DNA of 64,000 nt from an uncultured Sphingobacteriales bacterium (GTDB taxonomy: Bacteria; Bacteroidota; Bacteroidia; Chitinophagales; Chitinophagaceae): positions 1-64,000 of the forward strand of contig CALMQS010000028.1 in the NCBI GenBank assembly GCA_937871285.1. Reading direction: 5' to 3'. A model generated the notes under the pieces. It made no database searches and was not told where the DNA came from. It worked only from the letters and a program-made list of their open reading frames with translations. A program made the translations under genes and the position numbers. How positions within the stretch are numbered: the first letter of the stretch is position 1; each line of letters starts with the position of its first letter. Below, one piece after another: positions 15,838-26,835 of this stretch.

Positions 15838-17156
15838 TGATAGCGAAGATCGGCAGGGGGGAGAATATTTACGGGGCTTTATCTTACAACCAGATCAAAG
15901 TAAATAATGAAAACGGAGAGATTTTGCTCCTGCATAAAATGCTGGAAACACCCAATGGCAAATATTCCGTGGCCCAATTATCCCGCTCTTTTGAACCTTA
16001 CTTATTAGCTAACCGCAATACTGAAAAACCGGTATTACACGTCTCTCTCAATCCTGATCCCAACGATAAGGTGAGCGATGAAAGGTATAGGCTGATGGCG
16101 CAGCAATACATGCAGGAAATGGGTTACGCAGATCAGCCGTTTGTGGTGTTCAAGCATAACGATACCAGCCGTACTCATATTCATATCGTTTCTGTATGTG
16201 TAGCCGAAGATGGCAGGAAGATTTCTGATTCATTTGAACGAAAACGTTCTATGAATGTTTGCCGGTCATTAGAACAGCAGTATAATCTTATAGCGGCCGC
16301 AGAAAAAACCCGTGAAAAGGATGAGCGGATATTTAAACCGGTGAATTATAAAACAGGCGATATAAAAAGCCAGATGGCTGCCGCGGTCAGATACCTCCCC
16401 AAACACTACCAGTTTCAAACGCTTGGGGCATATAACGCCTTACTTTCCTTATTTAACATTACCGCCGAAGAAGTTAAAGGCGAGCTGAACGGCCAGCCAA
16501 AACATGGTTTGGTTTATATTGCTTTGAATGAACAGGGAGAAAAAGCAAGTAACCCGTTTAAGTCTTCACTATTTGGAAAATCTGCTGGTATAGTCTGGCT
16601 CCAAAAGCATTTTGAAAAATCAAAGGAGCAAATGAAAACAAACCAGGTAAGGGCTACACTTAAAAACAGCATTGAGACGGCAATGCATATAACTTCCAAT
16701 GAAGCAACTTTTAAAAAACAATTACTGGAGCAGGGAATCAATACCGTTGTTCGCCGTAACGAAGAAGGGCGTATTTATGGAATGACTTTCATTGATCATG
16801 AAAGCCGCACTGTTTGGAACGGATCGCAATTGAGTAAAAATATATCTGCGAATGTCTTCAATGAATTATGGCAACAGGAAGTAACGCAAAATCATGAAGT
16901 CACTTTACCGGACAGTACCCGGTTTACCAGTTCGATAGACAGGACAAAAGATGATGATTCCGATAAGGATAAGGAACAGCCCCATGAACTTTTTGATTTT
17001 CTATACAAGGATAAACCTGCGGGTTCTACTGAAGGATTCGATTTAGCAGAAGGCATTGGCGGGCTTTTACCGCAGGCGCAGGGTGAGGATTATGAGGAAC
17101 TGGCCTTTGAAAGGCAGATGAAGAAAAGGAAGCGGAAAGCCAGTAGAAAGTCCTAA
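15837..17156 (+). CDS. mobB: Relaxase MobB (MOBP-type mobilisation nuclease)
   Basis: A 439-residue DNA-nicking relaxase. The histidine triad is H107 and H114-I-H116 in KHNDTSRTHIHIV, and a candidate catalytic Tyr lies in NIYGALSYNQIK (Y12 or Y17). The helical middle and highly charged C-terminus (KKRKRKASRKS) suit DNA and coupling-protein contacts. It cleaves one strand at oriT and pilots it into the recipient. Length is normal and the gene is intact. Confidence 0.92.
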   Translation: MIAKIGRGENIYGALSYNQIKVNNENGEILLLHKMLETPNGKYSVAQLSRSFEPYLLANRNTEKPVLHVSLNPDPNDKVSDERYRLMAQQYMQEMGYADQPFVVFKHNDTSRTHIHIVSVCVAEDGRKISDSFERKRSMNVCRSLEQQYNLIAAAEKTREKDERIFKPVNYKTGDIKSQMAAAVRYLPKHYQFQTLGAYNALLSLFNITAEEVKGELNGQPKHGLVYIALNEQGEKASNPFKSSLFGKSAGIVWLQKHFEKSKEQMKTNQVRATLKNSIETAMHITSNEATFKKQLLEQGINTVVRRNEEGRIYGMTFIDHESRTVWNGSQLSKNISANVFNELWQQEVTQNHEVTLPDSTRFTSSIDRTKDDDSDKDKEQPHELFDFLYKDKPAGSTEGFDLAEGIGGLLPQAQGEDYEELAFERQMKKRKRKASRKS

Positions 17157-17248
17157 GCTTAGCGTAATATAAAAACTACTGCTTTTGCGGATTGCGGGTC
17201 TTGTTATAAAATAATAGGGAGGTCATTTTCTAAGGTATGGAATTATGA

Positions 17249-17514
17249 ACACCTCACACATGCCGGGAATATGTGATAGTTGAAGAAGGCTTAACGGATA
17301 TGCTCAGATAGATGTTACGCCTTACGAACTGGAAGCAGCACTCTCATTTCGGATATACAAACGAAAAACAATTATATACAGCCTCGATTTGCATTATTAT
17401 GATGAAGCATACGAGCACTTAACCCTGCCGGAAGATTTTGACAGATACATCACCACACATGAAAACAGGATTTTTTTTGCCGGTGAAAACAGGTATAAGA
17501 TGAACAGGAAATAA
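17249..17514 (+). pseudogene. Frameshifted remnant of a small gene between mobB and mobC
   Basis: One frame reads REYVIVEEGLTDML up to a stop near 17309. The next frame continues in protein-like fashion (IDVTPYELEAALSF, then YYDEAYEHLTLPEDFDRYI) to a TAA at 17512-17514, without its own ATG. The two halves join if one frameshift near 17300 is allowed. It looks like a decayed gene for a roughly 85-residue protein of unknown function. The rest of the gap 17157-17604 holds nothing recognisable. Confidence 0.35.
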
Positions 17515-17604
17515 CGTTCATCTGCCATATACATCCAAACAAAGCCAATCAGTTCCAACAGTATAACCTCTTTTGCTCTAACGCATAATTTTTCAAAAAA
17601 CATT

Positions 17605-19602
17605 ATGCAGGGAGAAGACGATTTGAGAGGACTGGCCAAGATCATGGCGTTCATGCGTGCCGTAAGCATCATCATGGTGCTGATGCACTTCTATTGGTTC
17701 TGTTACGGGTTCTTTGCCCAGCGTGGCTGGACCCTGGAGGTTATCAATAAAGTGTTGGGCAACTTCCACAGAACAGCAGGACTTTTTTCAAATACACTTT
17801 ACACTAAAATATTTGCATTGGTACTACTGGCATTAAGCTGTCTCGGTACTAAAGGGGTTAAGAATGAGAAGATAACCTGGCCGAGGATTTATTCAACCTT
17901 AGCCATCGGGTTTATATTGTTCTTTTTCAGCACAACGCTATTAAAATTATCGGCTAGCATAGCAGCATCTTCATACATCCTCACGACCTCAACTGGGTAC
18001 ATCGCTTTAATGGTTGCAGGAATATGGATGAGCCGCCTGTTACGTAACAACCTAATGAGCGATGTATTCAATAATGAGAATGAAAGCTTCCAGCAGGAAA
18101 CCAAACTCATGAGTAATGAGTATTCTGTAAACCTTCCCACTAAATTTTATTACAAAAGCAAATGGAATGAGGGATGGATCAATGTAGTAAATCCTTTCAG
18201 AGCTACAATAGTATTGGGTACGCCTGGTTCAGGTAAAAGTTATGCCATCATAAATAATTATATCAAACAGCATATTGAAAAAGAGTTTTCAATGTACATC
18301 TATGACTTTAAGTTTGATGATCTTTCTACCATTGCTTACAATCATTTACTGAAACACAGCGGTAAGTACAAAGTAAAACCAAAATTTTATGTGATCAACT
18401 TTGATGATCCGCGAAGGAGCCACCGCTGCAATCCGCTTAATCCTGAATTTATGACCGATGTTTCCGATGCCTACGAAGCAGCTTATACCATCATGCTAAA
18501 CCTGAACCGTAGTTGGATACAAAAGCAGGGCGATTTTTTTGTAGAAAGCCCGATCATTCTTCTGGCTGCTATCATCTGGTTTTTGAAAATCTATGATAAC
18601 GGCAGCTACTGCACTTTTCCTCATGCCATTGAGCTATTGAACAAAAAATATGCAGATGTATTTACCATCCTTACTTCCTATCCCGAACTGGAAAACTACC
18701 TGTCTCCGTTTATGGATGCCTGGCAGAGCGGCGCACAGGATCAGTTACAGGGACAGATTGCATCGGCTAAAATTCCGCTTTCAAGAATGATCTCCCCGCA
18801 ACTCTATTGGGTAATGACCGGCGATGATTTTTCTTTGGATATTAATAATCCGAAATCACCTAAAATACTTTGTGTAGGCAATAATCCCGACCGACAAAAC
18901 ATTTATTCCGCAGCATTGGGCTTATATAATTCAAGGATCGTGAAGCTCATCAATAAGAAAGGACAATTAAAGAGTTCTGTGATCATTGATGAGTTACCAA
19001 CCATTTACTTCAGGGGACTTGATAATCTCATTGCAACTGCCCGTAGTAATAAAGTAGCTGTTTGCCTGGGCTTCCAGGATTTTTCGCAATTAACCCGTGA
19101 TTATGGCGACAAGGAAAGCAAGGTGATTCAAAATACCGTGGGTAATATTTTCAGTGGTCAGGTAGTTGGAGAGACTGCTAAACACTTATCCGACCGCTTT
19201 GGTAAAGTGTTGCAAAAAAGACAGAGTTTAACCATCAACCGTAGTGATAAATCTACCTCTATATCCACTCAAATGGACACCCTGATACCAGCTTCTAAAA
19301 TCGCTACGCTTACCCAGGGTATGTTTGTGGGCGCCGTATCAGATAATTTTGATGAACGTATTGAGCAGAAAATATTTCACGCTGAGATTGTAGTGGACAA
19401 TGACAAGGTAACTTCGGAGACAAAAGAATACCGGAAAATCCCCCAGATATTATCTTTTGAGGAAGCGGGAGAAGATAAGATGAAACAGGAAATTGAAGCC
19501 AATTACCGGCAGATCAAACAGGACATTATTGGCATCATTGAAACCGAAATGGAGCGGATAAAAAGTGACCCTGCATTGCAGCATTTGGTGCAGCGGGGAT
19601 AA
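17605..19602 (+). CDS. mobC: Type IV coupling protein MobC (TraG/VirD4-like, YWFCY domain)
   Basis: A 665-residue membrane ATPase that links the relaxosome to the mating channel. The N-terminal YWFCY domain (HFYWFCYGFF, about 28-37) has several membrane helices up to about residue 150. Walker A is G205-TPGSGKS; Walker B is VIIDELPTIYF at about 459; the DRFGKVLQKRQS region follows. Full length. It is separated from mobB by a decayed small gene. Confidence 0.92.
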   Translation: MQGEDDLRGLAKIMAFMRAVSIIMVLMHFYWFCYGFFAQRGWTLEVINKVLGNFHRTAGLFSNTLYTKIFALVLLALSCLGTKGVKNEKITWPRIYSTLAIGFILFFFSTTLLKLSASIAASSYILTTSTGYIALMVAGIWMSRLLRNNLMSDVFNNENESFQQETKLMSNEYSVNLPTKFYYKSKWNEGWINVVNPFRATIVLGTPGSGKSYAIINNYIKQHIEKEFSMYIYDFKFDDLSTIAYNHLLKHSGKYKVKPKFYVINFDDPRRSHRCNPLNPEFMTDVSDAYEAAYTIMLNLNRSWIQKQGDFFVESPIILLAAIIWFLKIYDNGSYCTFPHAIELLNKKYADVFTILTSYPELENYLSPFMDAWQSGAQDQLQGQIASAKIPLSRMISPQLYWVMTGDDFSLDINNPKSPKILCVGNNPDRQNIYSAALGLYNSRIVKLINKKGQLKSSVIIDELPTIYFRGLDNLIATARSNKVAVCLGFQDFSQLTRDYGDKESKVIQNTVGNIFSGQVVGETAKHLSDRFGKVLQKRQSLTINRSDKSTSISTQMDTLIPASKIATLTQGMFVGAVSDNFDERIEQKIFHAEIVVDNDKVTSETKEYRKIPQILSFEEAGEDKMKQEIEANYRQIKQDIIGIIETEMERIKSDPALQHLVQRG

Positions 19603-19726
19603 AGTTGCGTGGTGAGGTCCTGTATTTTTATTTACTGGTTGATCATTAAACCGGCGCTGCCGGTTCGTTGGATCAGCAGCTATTGCGCATCCCGGCACAT
19701 GAATTTGCTCTTTGCGATTAATTTTT

Positions 19727-19984
19727 TTAGAACCGGGGATAAAGCTTTTGAAGATTTTCAAGCCAGGTATTGATTTGTTCATCCCTGATCGCATCCCGAC
19801 TTAAATCCTTTCCGGTGAAGCGAACGGTTTTGCCATTCTTGTTTTTTATGAAGATATAATTTCCTCCGCTGTAAAGCGTATAGGCGTTGGATACTGATCC
19901 AATGAGTTTATAGTATTTTTCTTCTTCACGGCCCGGAAAATCAGAAATAAAACACAACTGTTCCATCCGGCTAAGATAAGCCAT
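19727..19984 (-). CDS. Small hypothetical protein near mobC
   Basis: An 85-residue soluble protein, not recognised. The pattern YTLYSGGNYIFIKNKNGKTVRF suggests a small beta-sheet domain followed by a helix (INTWLENLQKLY). It is convergent with mobC and about 70 bases before the giant methylase gene ends, on the same strand. An alternative start is Met7. Coding character is plausible from composition only. Confidence 0.5.
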   Translation of the reverse strand: MAYLSRMEQLCFISDFPGREEEKYYKLIGSVSNAYTLYSGGNYIFIKNKNGKTVRFTGKDLSRDAIRDEQINTWLENLQKLYPRF

Positions 19985-20056
19985 TTGGTGCAGCGCTATT
20001 TGTTATTTTAATCTTATTGTTTAGACTATAGCTGTGTATTGTACAGGATATATTAC

Positions 20057-23000
20057 TTACATTGCTTTCAATTTTGCTGAAGATTTAATGGAAACGCTTT
20101 GTTTTGTTTCATCGGACTGAAAATGATCAGTCTGATCATCTTTGCGCTGTTCAGAACTAATAGACAACAGTATTTTCCTGTCCAGTCCCGCAAGTTCATT
20201 TTTTAAATCTGTGAGCTGCTTTTCTTTCGTCCAGGTTCCGTTTACCACTTCCTGCAAAACAGGCAAATCTTTTTTCATACCGGCAATTTTCTTTTCTTCC
20301 TGTTCCATCAGTCCGGGTAGTTTTTCCAAAGCATTCAGAAAGTTCATGGAAGCCAGCTTTGGATCGGATGCCATCTGCCCGTTATTGTAGGTGTATTTGA
20401 TACCGCCTTCGCCCATCACAAAAAAGCGGTTATCTTTTATATCCATTCCATCTTTCTTAGATATCTCGGTTTTTACAAGTAGGGTAAATCCATACAGGCT
20501 GCCGATTTCCAGGTATTCTCCTTCGGTTCGGGATTTGGCAGATAGTTCATTCAGTTTAGTGCCAATTTGTTTCACATCGGCGGTGGCAGGCAGGTCAGTT
20601 AACTGCACAGGATTGGCAATTGTGCCATCCTGTCTTTTCTGTATGCGTTTTTGAAGGTTATCCCAATCTGTTTTCATTCGCTCAAGGCGTGAGCTTGCAG
20701 CTTCCATTGATACTGTTATATCTTCCAGCTTATATTTGGAACTGAACTTAGAGCGGTTGAATGCCTGGCGTTCACTGTGCAGACCTGCAATTTGTTTTTC
20801 CAATTTTGCTTTTTCCAGCAGATCGGTGTTGCCTGAAAGTATGGCTACGTATTCAGAAAAATTCATTCCGGACTTTTCATCAATACCACCTTCATCAATG
20901 GTTCGTTTTCCGAGGTTATTGCTTTTGAGCTGATCAATAAAAACCTGTTTGTTGTACAGGAGATTGAACTTATAACTATCCAAAGATTTTTCCACCGCGT
21001 AAATAATAACATCCACTGTATTCCCCGCAAAGAATTTTGCAATTTCATTGCCTTTGCGGATAGCCCGGCCATCGCGTTGGGCAAGGTCGCTGGGTCGCCA
21101 CGGCGTATCTAAGTGATGAATGGCTATAGCCCTCTTTTGACCGTTAACACCTGTTCCAAGCATGTCAGTGGAGCCGAATAACACACGGATTCTACCCTCG
21201 TTGAATGCTTTAATTATTTCTTTCCGTTGCTTTTCATTCTTCACTTCCTGGATAAAGCGAATTTCATAGGCCGGTATGCCATAATCTTCTATCAGCTTGC
21301 GTTTGATCTCACTATACACATTCCATCCGCCAGGCTTATAGGTTCCCAGGTCAGAAAAGACAAACTGCGTTCCTTTCTGAGCATTGAACCTTTGATAGTA
21401 TTTGGCAATATTGGCAGCGCAATGAGATGCTTTGTTATCGGGATGGTCGTCATACTTTGAACTTATCATCCGCATATCCAGTGACATCTTACGGGCATAA
21501 TCAGTAGCAATCAGCATCTTTGCTTTTTCTTCTGACTCAGATAATTTTGATCTTCCAAGCAGGGTAGCATCACCCGTTTTGGCAAACTCCATCAATTTTT
21601 TGATAAACACTTCCTGCTGTGGTGTTGGTGGAATATTGTGCAGTATCTCTTTTTTTTCAGGACGATCAATTCCGATATCTTTTGCGGTTCTGTAGTCTGT
21701 TATTTCTGAATAGAACTGCGCCAGTTCAGGTACTTTAATAAAAAAACGGAAGCGCTCTTTCTGTACAATATTGTTGGCTACAGAAAATTCATAATCGGTG
21801 GTTTTTCTTGCATAAATAGCCGCCCAGGCGTCAAAACAGTTAATACCCTGTTTTTCCAATGCTTTAGGGCGCAGGTATTTGAACAACAGATAAAGCTCTG
21901 TCAGTGAGTTACTGATAGTAGTCCCCGAAAGAAAGGTTGCACCTAAATCTTTACCGGTACGTTCCTGAATAGTGCGGATAGCAAAGAGCAGGTTCATTGC
22001 CTTTTGGCTACCCTGCATATTACCGAGCCCGGCAACACGCTCATGGCGGGTATTGAACATCAGGTTTTTAAAACGATGGCTTTCATCAACAAATAAATGG
22101 TCTATACCCATCATTTTAAAATCCACTACATCATCCTTGCGGCTTCCAATATCGTGCTCCAGTGTTTTGAGCTTCACTTCAAGGTTTTGCTTTCGGACTA
22201 TAACACCTTTGAGCATCGCTCTTGAAATCTCTTTACTCTGCTTTTGTAAAGCGGCAAGATTTTCTTCCACACTATCCAGTTCAATTTGCAGTATCTCCTT
22301 TTGCAGCTCCGGTGATTGTGGTATCATGCCGAACTGGTCGTGTGTGAGTATCACGCAATCCCAATTGTTGTTTTTAATCTCGCCGAAAATGCGTAGCCGT
22401 TTCTTAGGGGTAAAATCCTCTTTACCAGGGTAAAGAATCCTGGCGTGTGGATAGGCGGTTCGGTAAGCCTCGGCAATTTCGTGGACGTTACTTTTCAAAC
22501 CAATGATCATCGGTTTGTGGGCTAAGCCCAAACGCTTCATTTCCTGTGCTGCCGTACACATCACTAATGTTTTTCCGGCTCCTACTTCGTGATCACAGAT
22601 AGCGCCGTTGTTCAGCTTGATCATCCATACCGTATCCTTTTGACTCGAATACAGGTCGTCAATGCCCAGGCCTTTCCTGTTCAGTTCGGGAAACTCCTGG
22701 TGGCTTCCATTGTACTGCGGACGAACAAAGCAGTTAAACGTATCGTTGTATTTATCGGTAAGTCTTTTTTTAAACTCATCATTCTGGGCGTGCAGCCATT
22801 CGGTAAAAGCAGTACGTATCTGATCAATTTTAGTGCCGGCCATCTGTATAGCCTCCATATCCCGCACCTTCATTTCCTGGTCGCCCACCATAATCTTTTT
22901 GGTGATATCGGGCGTAGTATTTACCAACGCATGTTTTAACAGCGCAATGCCATCATAAGTACGGCTTTCAGATTTTACAGCATACTTGTCCCATATATGC

Positions 23001-25465
23001 ACATTCTTCCGGTCGCAATTAATGGAAAAATCATCTGTGTTTTCACTGTAGTGAATCCTGACTTCTGTATCGAATAAAGATGAGGCAAACCGGTTGTAAA
23101 TACCTTGTGGTATCCATCGTTCACCCAGGTTAAAATCCAGTTCTTCAAATTCAATTCTTGTTGGACGGGCTTGTGTTAATGCCTTCAAACTTTCAACTGC
23201 TTCCTTATCACCGGGGTTTTCATTTACATAAGTTTGTACAGCCGCTGCTTTTTCTACCACATCTCCGCAAACCCATCGCTCGGAAATTTCATATTCCCTG
23301 TCAAGTGGATTATAATAAATCCGGCCATGTAAAGCAGTCTTCAGCTCCTCTGTAGTTATTCCACTGATCCGGGACATAAAATCCAAATCAACTTTACCTG
23401 ATTTGTTGAGAGACGCCGCTAATGCTTCATCAGGATTACCGGCAGCTATTGTGTTTGTAGAAAAACTTACCGGGCGATGGAAGATATCTGCCTTATGTAC
23501 AACACCGCCCACCACGCGTTCCATGTAGGGTATCTCATTTCCGACGCTATCTGTTTTTATCAGCTTTATATTGTCAGCGCTGTTCAGGTTGCCATACCGT
23601 TTTACAAAGCCGTCATACAGCCTGTTAAGTGTTGCCCGTTCTTCATTATGTTCACTTTGTAGTACTGCTTCTTTGTGGTAAAGATCAAGGTAGCTATCAC
23701 GCACAGCGATATAGGCTTCCGCTCTGACTTTTTGTGAACCACTCAACTGCAAAGGATGAAACATAGCCTGTTGCTTTTCACTGTCCACTTTTCGCAGGTA
23801 ACCCACAAAACCATTACCCGTTACAAGACAATCATCCCTGTAATAAGAACAAAAGCTTCCGCTGTAAAGGGAAGGTTCCGGTAAGACTGCGGATTGTGAA
23901 ACAGATACATTAACTCCATTTCCATTTAGCCCGGAAAACAGGTCGCCTGCTACGCCCTGTGGTTTATTACCATTAAAAGGTTTGCCTTCGCCATTCAACG
24001 GTTTGCTATTGACAGGAAGTGGATGTGGTTGCTGATTTACAGCGCTGAATAAATTGGATTGTGCTGTGGCAATGGTCTTTTTTTTAACAGGGGATTGTTT
24101 GACGGCAGTGGAGGTAGCGCCTGCTGATGCTGTCTGCTGCGGGCTTGCCAACAAATCAAACAGGCTCAACTGCACATGCCCTGTGGATCTGCTACTGGTG
24201 TTTTGAGCAGGTGCATGACCAATCTGCTGCTTAATAGTTATTTGTTCATCGCGGGGGAGTTCCGGCTTTGGCCCGGTGAATATTTTAATTACAGGTTCAT
24301 CCTTTTTTAATCCCCTGTACAACCCGATGTCTAAGCGTTCAGTCAGGTCTGATAACAACATTTTTTTCATGTCCCTTGCTATACCTTCAACACCTTCCCC
24401 GTGTTCATAAATCCAGGCAGGTCGTCCGTACAGATCAGTGTCTTTGTACAGGGAGGTATGAACGATACGGTCCAGGTTTTCAAACAGCACATTATTGGTA
24501 GTATCGTCAGCGGTGGTATAGGTTTGGCAAAACCGCTGTTCAATCTCTGAAAGACCCTGCTTTTGGCTGTTTTTTTGAAGTACGATTAAGTCACTACCAA
24601 CCTGCGTACCCGCATGATCTGTAAAAAGATTATTGGGTAACCGGATGGCAGAAATCAGGTTATTGTCATGCATCAATGCCTTTCGGATGGGCTCGTTCCT
24701 TGCGCTGTTGAGCACAGCTTGCGAAGTAATAAAAGCAAGCAAGCCACCATCGCGGAGCATATCGGTTCCCTTCAGGAAAAAATAATTGTGTATGCTTCTT
24801 GCCGCCTGTACCCTGGCTGGATATTTACCACGGCAATAAGAAAGATCAAATACCGAAGTATCCCCGAACGGAATATTACTTGTTACCAGATCATAGCTGT
24901 TCTTTTCATTTTCCGGGATTTCTTCAAATCCACTTACGCGGGTATTGACATCCGGATAAATGTGTTTTAATATCTTGGCTGTAAGCAAATCTTTTTCATA
25001 CGCTGAAATCTCACTGGTAGCACCAAAGGTTTTTTTAAAAGATTCAATAAAAGCACCCGAGCCTGCCGATGGTTCCAGCATCCGGTCTATTGCTATGCTT
25101 TTTTCTTTTAGTGCCGCTGCAATGGCATTGATGACAGGCGGCGGCGTATAAAAAGCTGTTAGCACAGAACCGCGCATACTATCTACATAGCTGCGGTACT
25201 GCTTTTCATCAGTGGAATTTTCCCTTAATAATTGCAGGAGTTCCTGCGTTTTTGCAAACAGCGGGTGATCTGTCTTTCTCCATTCGTTGATGTCAATAGG
25301 ATTATCGGCAGGGTTTAAAACGAATTTTAAGCCGCCAAAACCACTGTATTGCATCAGCAGCAGGCGCTCGCTGGCAGTAGCATTACGCTTTTCTTTTTCA
25401 AGTTTAAAAGCAATACTAAGGGCATCAATATTGCACTGGAGATGCTGCGGTTTACTAAAGCCCAT
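20057..25465 (-). CDS. Giant N6-adenine methylase-like and SNF2-type helicase fusion
   Basis: An 1802-residue protein; ATG at 25465 is used since the three extra codons upstream begin with TTG. SAM motif I (EPSAGSG) is at about 131-137 and a variant methylase motif IV, NIPF, at about 197-200. A low-complexity region follows (400-520). The helicase has Walker A GAGKT at about 960, DESH at about 1123, a motif III-like SGTT and motif [15 protein letters not shown] near 1500. Such proteins are standard in Bacteroidota conjugative elements and may protect entering DNA or remodel it; the exact role is unproven. Start overlaps the DUF1896 gene. Confidence 0.88.
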   Translation of the reverse strand: MGFSKPQHLQCNIDALSIAFKLEKEKRNATASERLLLMQYSGFGGLKFVLNPADNPIDINEWRKTDHPLFAKTQELLQLLRENSTDEKQYRSYVDSMRGSVLTAFYTPPPVINAIAAALKEKSIAIDRMLEPSAGSGAFIESFKKTFGATSEISAYEKDLLTAKILKHIYPDVNTRVSGFEEIPENEKNSYDLVTSNIPFGDTSVFDLSYCRGKYPARVQAARSIHNYFFLKGTDMLRDGGLLAFITSQAVLNSARNEPIRKALMHDNNLISAIRLPNNLFTDHAGTQVGSDLIVLQKNSQKQGLSEIEQRFCQTYTTADDTTNNVLFENLDRIVHTSLYKDTDLYGRPAWIYEHGEGVEGIARDMKKMLLSDLTERLDIGLYRGLKKDEPVIKIFTGPKPELPRDEQITIKQQIGHAPAQNTSSRSTGHVQLSLFDLLASPQQTASAGATSTAVKQSPVKKKTIATAQSNLFSAVNQQPHPLPVNSKPLNGEGKPFNGNKPQGVAGDLFSGLNGNGVNVSVSQSAVLPEPSLYSGSFCSYYRDDCLVTGNGFVGYLRKVDSEKQQAMFHPLQLSGSQKVRAEAYIAVRDSYLDLYHKEAVLQSEHNEERATLNRLYDGFVKRYGNLNSADNIKLIKTDSVGNEIPYMERVVGGVVHKADIFHRPVSFSTNTIAAGNPDEALAASLNKSGKVDLDFMSRISGITTEELKTALHGRIYYNPLDREYEISERWVCGDVVEKAAAVQTYVNENPGDKEAVESLKALTQARPTRIEFEELDFNLGERWIPQGIYNRFASSLFDTEVRIHYSENTDDFSINCDRKNVHIWDKYAVKSESRTYDGIALLKHALVNTTPDITKKIMVGDQEMKVRDMEAIQMAGTKIDQIRTAFTEWLHAQNDEFKKRLTDKYNDTFNCFVRPQYNGSHQEFPELNRKGLGIDDLYSSQKDTVWMIKLNNGAICDHEVGAGKTLVMCTAAQEMKRLGLAHKPMIIGLKSNVHEIAEAYRTAYPHARILYPGKEDFTPKKRLRIFGEIKNNNWDCVILTHDQFGMIPQSPELQKEILQIELDSVEENLAALQKQSKEISRAMLKGVIVRKQNLEVKLKTLEHDIGSRKDDVVDFKMMGIDHLFVDESHRFKNLMFNTRHERVAGLGNMQGSQKAMNLLFAIRTIQERTGKDLGATFLSGTTISNSLTELYLLFKYLRPKALEKQGINCFDAWAAIYARKTTDYEFSVANNIVQKERFRFFIKVPELAQFYSEITDYRTAKDIGIDRPEKKEILHNIPPTPQQEVFIKKLMEFAKTGDATLLGRSKLSESEEKAKMLIATDYARKMSLDMRMISSKYDDHPDNKASHCAANIAKYYQRFNAQKGTQFVFSDLGTYKPGGWNVYSEIKRKLIEDYGIPAYEIRFIQEVKNEKQRKEIIKAFNEGRIRVLFGSTDMLGTGVNGQKRAIAIHHLDTPWRPSDLAQRDGRAIRKGNEIAKFFAGNTVDVIIYAVEKSLDSYKFNLLYNKQVFIDQLKSNNLGKRTIDEGGIDEKSGMNFSEYVAILSGNTDLLEKAKLEKQIAGLHSERQAFNRSKFSSKYKLEDITVSMEAASSRLERMKTDWDNLQKRIQKRQDGTIANPVQLTDLPATADVKQIGTKLNELSAKSRTEGEYLEIGSLYGFTLLVKTEISKKDGMDIKDNRFFVMGEGGIKYTYNNGQMASDPKLASMNFLNALEKLPGLMEQEEKKIAGMKKDLPVLQEVVNGTWTKEKQLTDLKNELAGLDRKILLSISSEQRKDDQTDHFQSDETKQSVSIKSSAKLKAM

Positions 25466-25886
25466 GTTCCTCAATCCAGGTTGCTATGGTTCCGGTTAAT
25501 TCGGTGTAGAGCAGGTCAAAATCTGTACCGTATGCGAAGTCACCGGTGAGTTCATATTTTGCAAATACCGGTTCGCAAACCGGCAGCATTTTCAAGGCGA
25601 AGGGACGAAGTTCCTCATCCATCATAACGGTGTCGAACTCGTTACTTACCGCCTGCATTACGGTATCAAACTTTGAGAAATACAACCCATCAAACAGTAC
25701 ACTGTCGGCAATGGCCTGGCATTGCTCTATCCTGTTCCCTGCTTTAAACGCACTCTCATAAGTTTCGGCGGCGTATTGGGAACGTTGTTGAATGAAGACA
25801 TTATCATGTGCCAGTTCCGGGAAGCTTGTATTTAGTAATTCCTGTAGTCTTAATGAGAAATAGGAAAGTTCATTTTGCTGTTCCAT
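25455..25886 (-). CDS. DUF1896 protein
   Basis: A 143-residue acidic, helical protein. The stretches [33 protein letters not shown] and [13 protein letters not shown] match DUF1896, a family almost confined to Bacteroidota conjugative elements. Its last codons overlap the start of the giant methylase-helicase, so the two are probably co-translated. Function unknown; an accessory role for its large neighbour is inferred from coupling. Confidence 0.8.
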   Translation of the reverse strand: MEQQNELSYFSLRLQELLNTSFPELAHDNVFIQQRSQYAAETYESAFKAGNRIEQCQAIADSVLFDGLYFSKFDTVMQAVSNEFDTVMMDEELRPFALKMLPVCEPVFAKYELTGDFAYGTDFDLLYTELTGTIATWIEEHGL

Positions 25887-25950
25887 ATAGTTTTATTTAG
25901 TCTTTAATTGTTTGAAGATGCACCTTTGATAAATAATAGCTAAGCGTTAA

Positions 25951-26835
25951 TTAAGTGTCGTTTAAAAAACCAAGCATCTTGCTTACCTCCCGGTCTATTT
26001 TGGAAAATGCAAACCATTTTTTACCCAGATCTTTTAGCGACGCACCGATATGATAAAGCTCCATCCCGTCAAGCAGTATAAACCTATCGTGGGCGTTAGA
26101 GAATCGCTGGATTTTGATATTGGGGTACTGGCTGTTGTAGCGTTGTAAATCCAATTGCAAGTGACTGTCAAAATTTTTGGTGTAAATGGTGGCTGATACC
26201 CCGGCGCCACGCTTTCCAAGAAGGGTGAGCACTGTGTCATCCACATAGTTGTCAATAAGTATAATGGACCTTTTGGCCGAACGGATAATATCAGCCACAA
26301 AACTGTAAGCATCAAATATCTGACCGTCGTAGAAGATACCCTTATCACTTTGCAGTTTGTCGCTGTCTAATGCCTTAAACAGCTCTTCAAACTTCAGGTC
26401 TGCCTCTGATTGTTTGATCTCGATCCTTTCCAGGCGGCAAAAGAGGTTACCGTTTTGGATAATAAAGCGCCGCATTTCCACAAAAGCTTCCATTATCTGC
26501 ACACTCACTTTTATGGCTGTTTGAGAGTGAAGAACGGCGGAAGCCATCGCAATCCCGGATTCGGTAAAAGCATATGGAAAATATCTGTTACCTCCATGTA
26601 CTGAACTTGAGGTTCCAAATTGGAACCTCAAGTTTTCTGCCTCCTGCTGAGTTAACTGAAAACAGAATGATTCAGGAAACCTGTTGCTATTGCGCTTTAC
26701 AGCTTTATTCAGGTTCTTTGTTTCAACCTGGTATAATACTGCCAGGTCGCGATCCAGTATTATTTGCCGGTCCCGCACGGTATAAATAAGACTCCTGATG
26801 TCAATTGGGTTGGTTAGCGCCATAGCTTCCGTCAT
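25951..26835 (-). CDS. ORF6N-domain protein with C-terminal PLD-like domain
   Basis: A 294-residue protein. Residues about 10-100 form an ORF6N DNA-binding domain (ILDRDLAVLYQVETKNLNKAVKRN; YAFTESGIAMAS). Residues about 165-290 resemble a phospholipase D-like domain (SIILIDNYVDDTVLTLL; a single HDRFILLDG in place of HxK). ORF6N is typical of phage antirepressors; here it is an ICE core gene. Its ATG overlaps the topoisomerase stop as ATGA. The PLD-type catalytic motif is degenerate (HDRF), so nuclease activity is doubtful. Confidence 0.82.
   Translation of the reverse strand: MTEAMALTNPIDIRSLIYTVRDRQIILDRDLAVLYQVETKNLNKAVKRNSNRFPESFCFQLTQQEAENLRFQFGTSSSVHGGNRYFPYAFTESGIAMASAVLHSQTAIKVSVQIMEAFVEMRRFIIQNGNLFCRLERIEIKQSEADLKFEELFKALDSDKLQSDKGIFYDGQIFDAYSFVADIIRSAKRSIILIDNYVDDTVLTLLGKRGAGVSATIYTKNFDSHLQLDLQRYNSQYPNIKIQRFSNAHDRFILLDGMELYHIGASLKDLGKKWFAFSKIDREVSKMLGFLNDT

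Noticed and set aside
20057-25465. Methylase-helicase as part of the 9-12 kb defence module or as a DISARM-type system
   Set aside because: It is a standard ICE gene about 8 kb away on the other strand, with no nuclease partner beside it.
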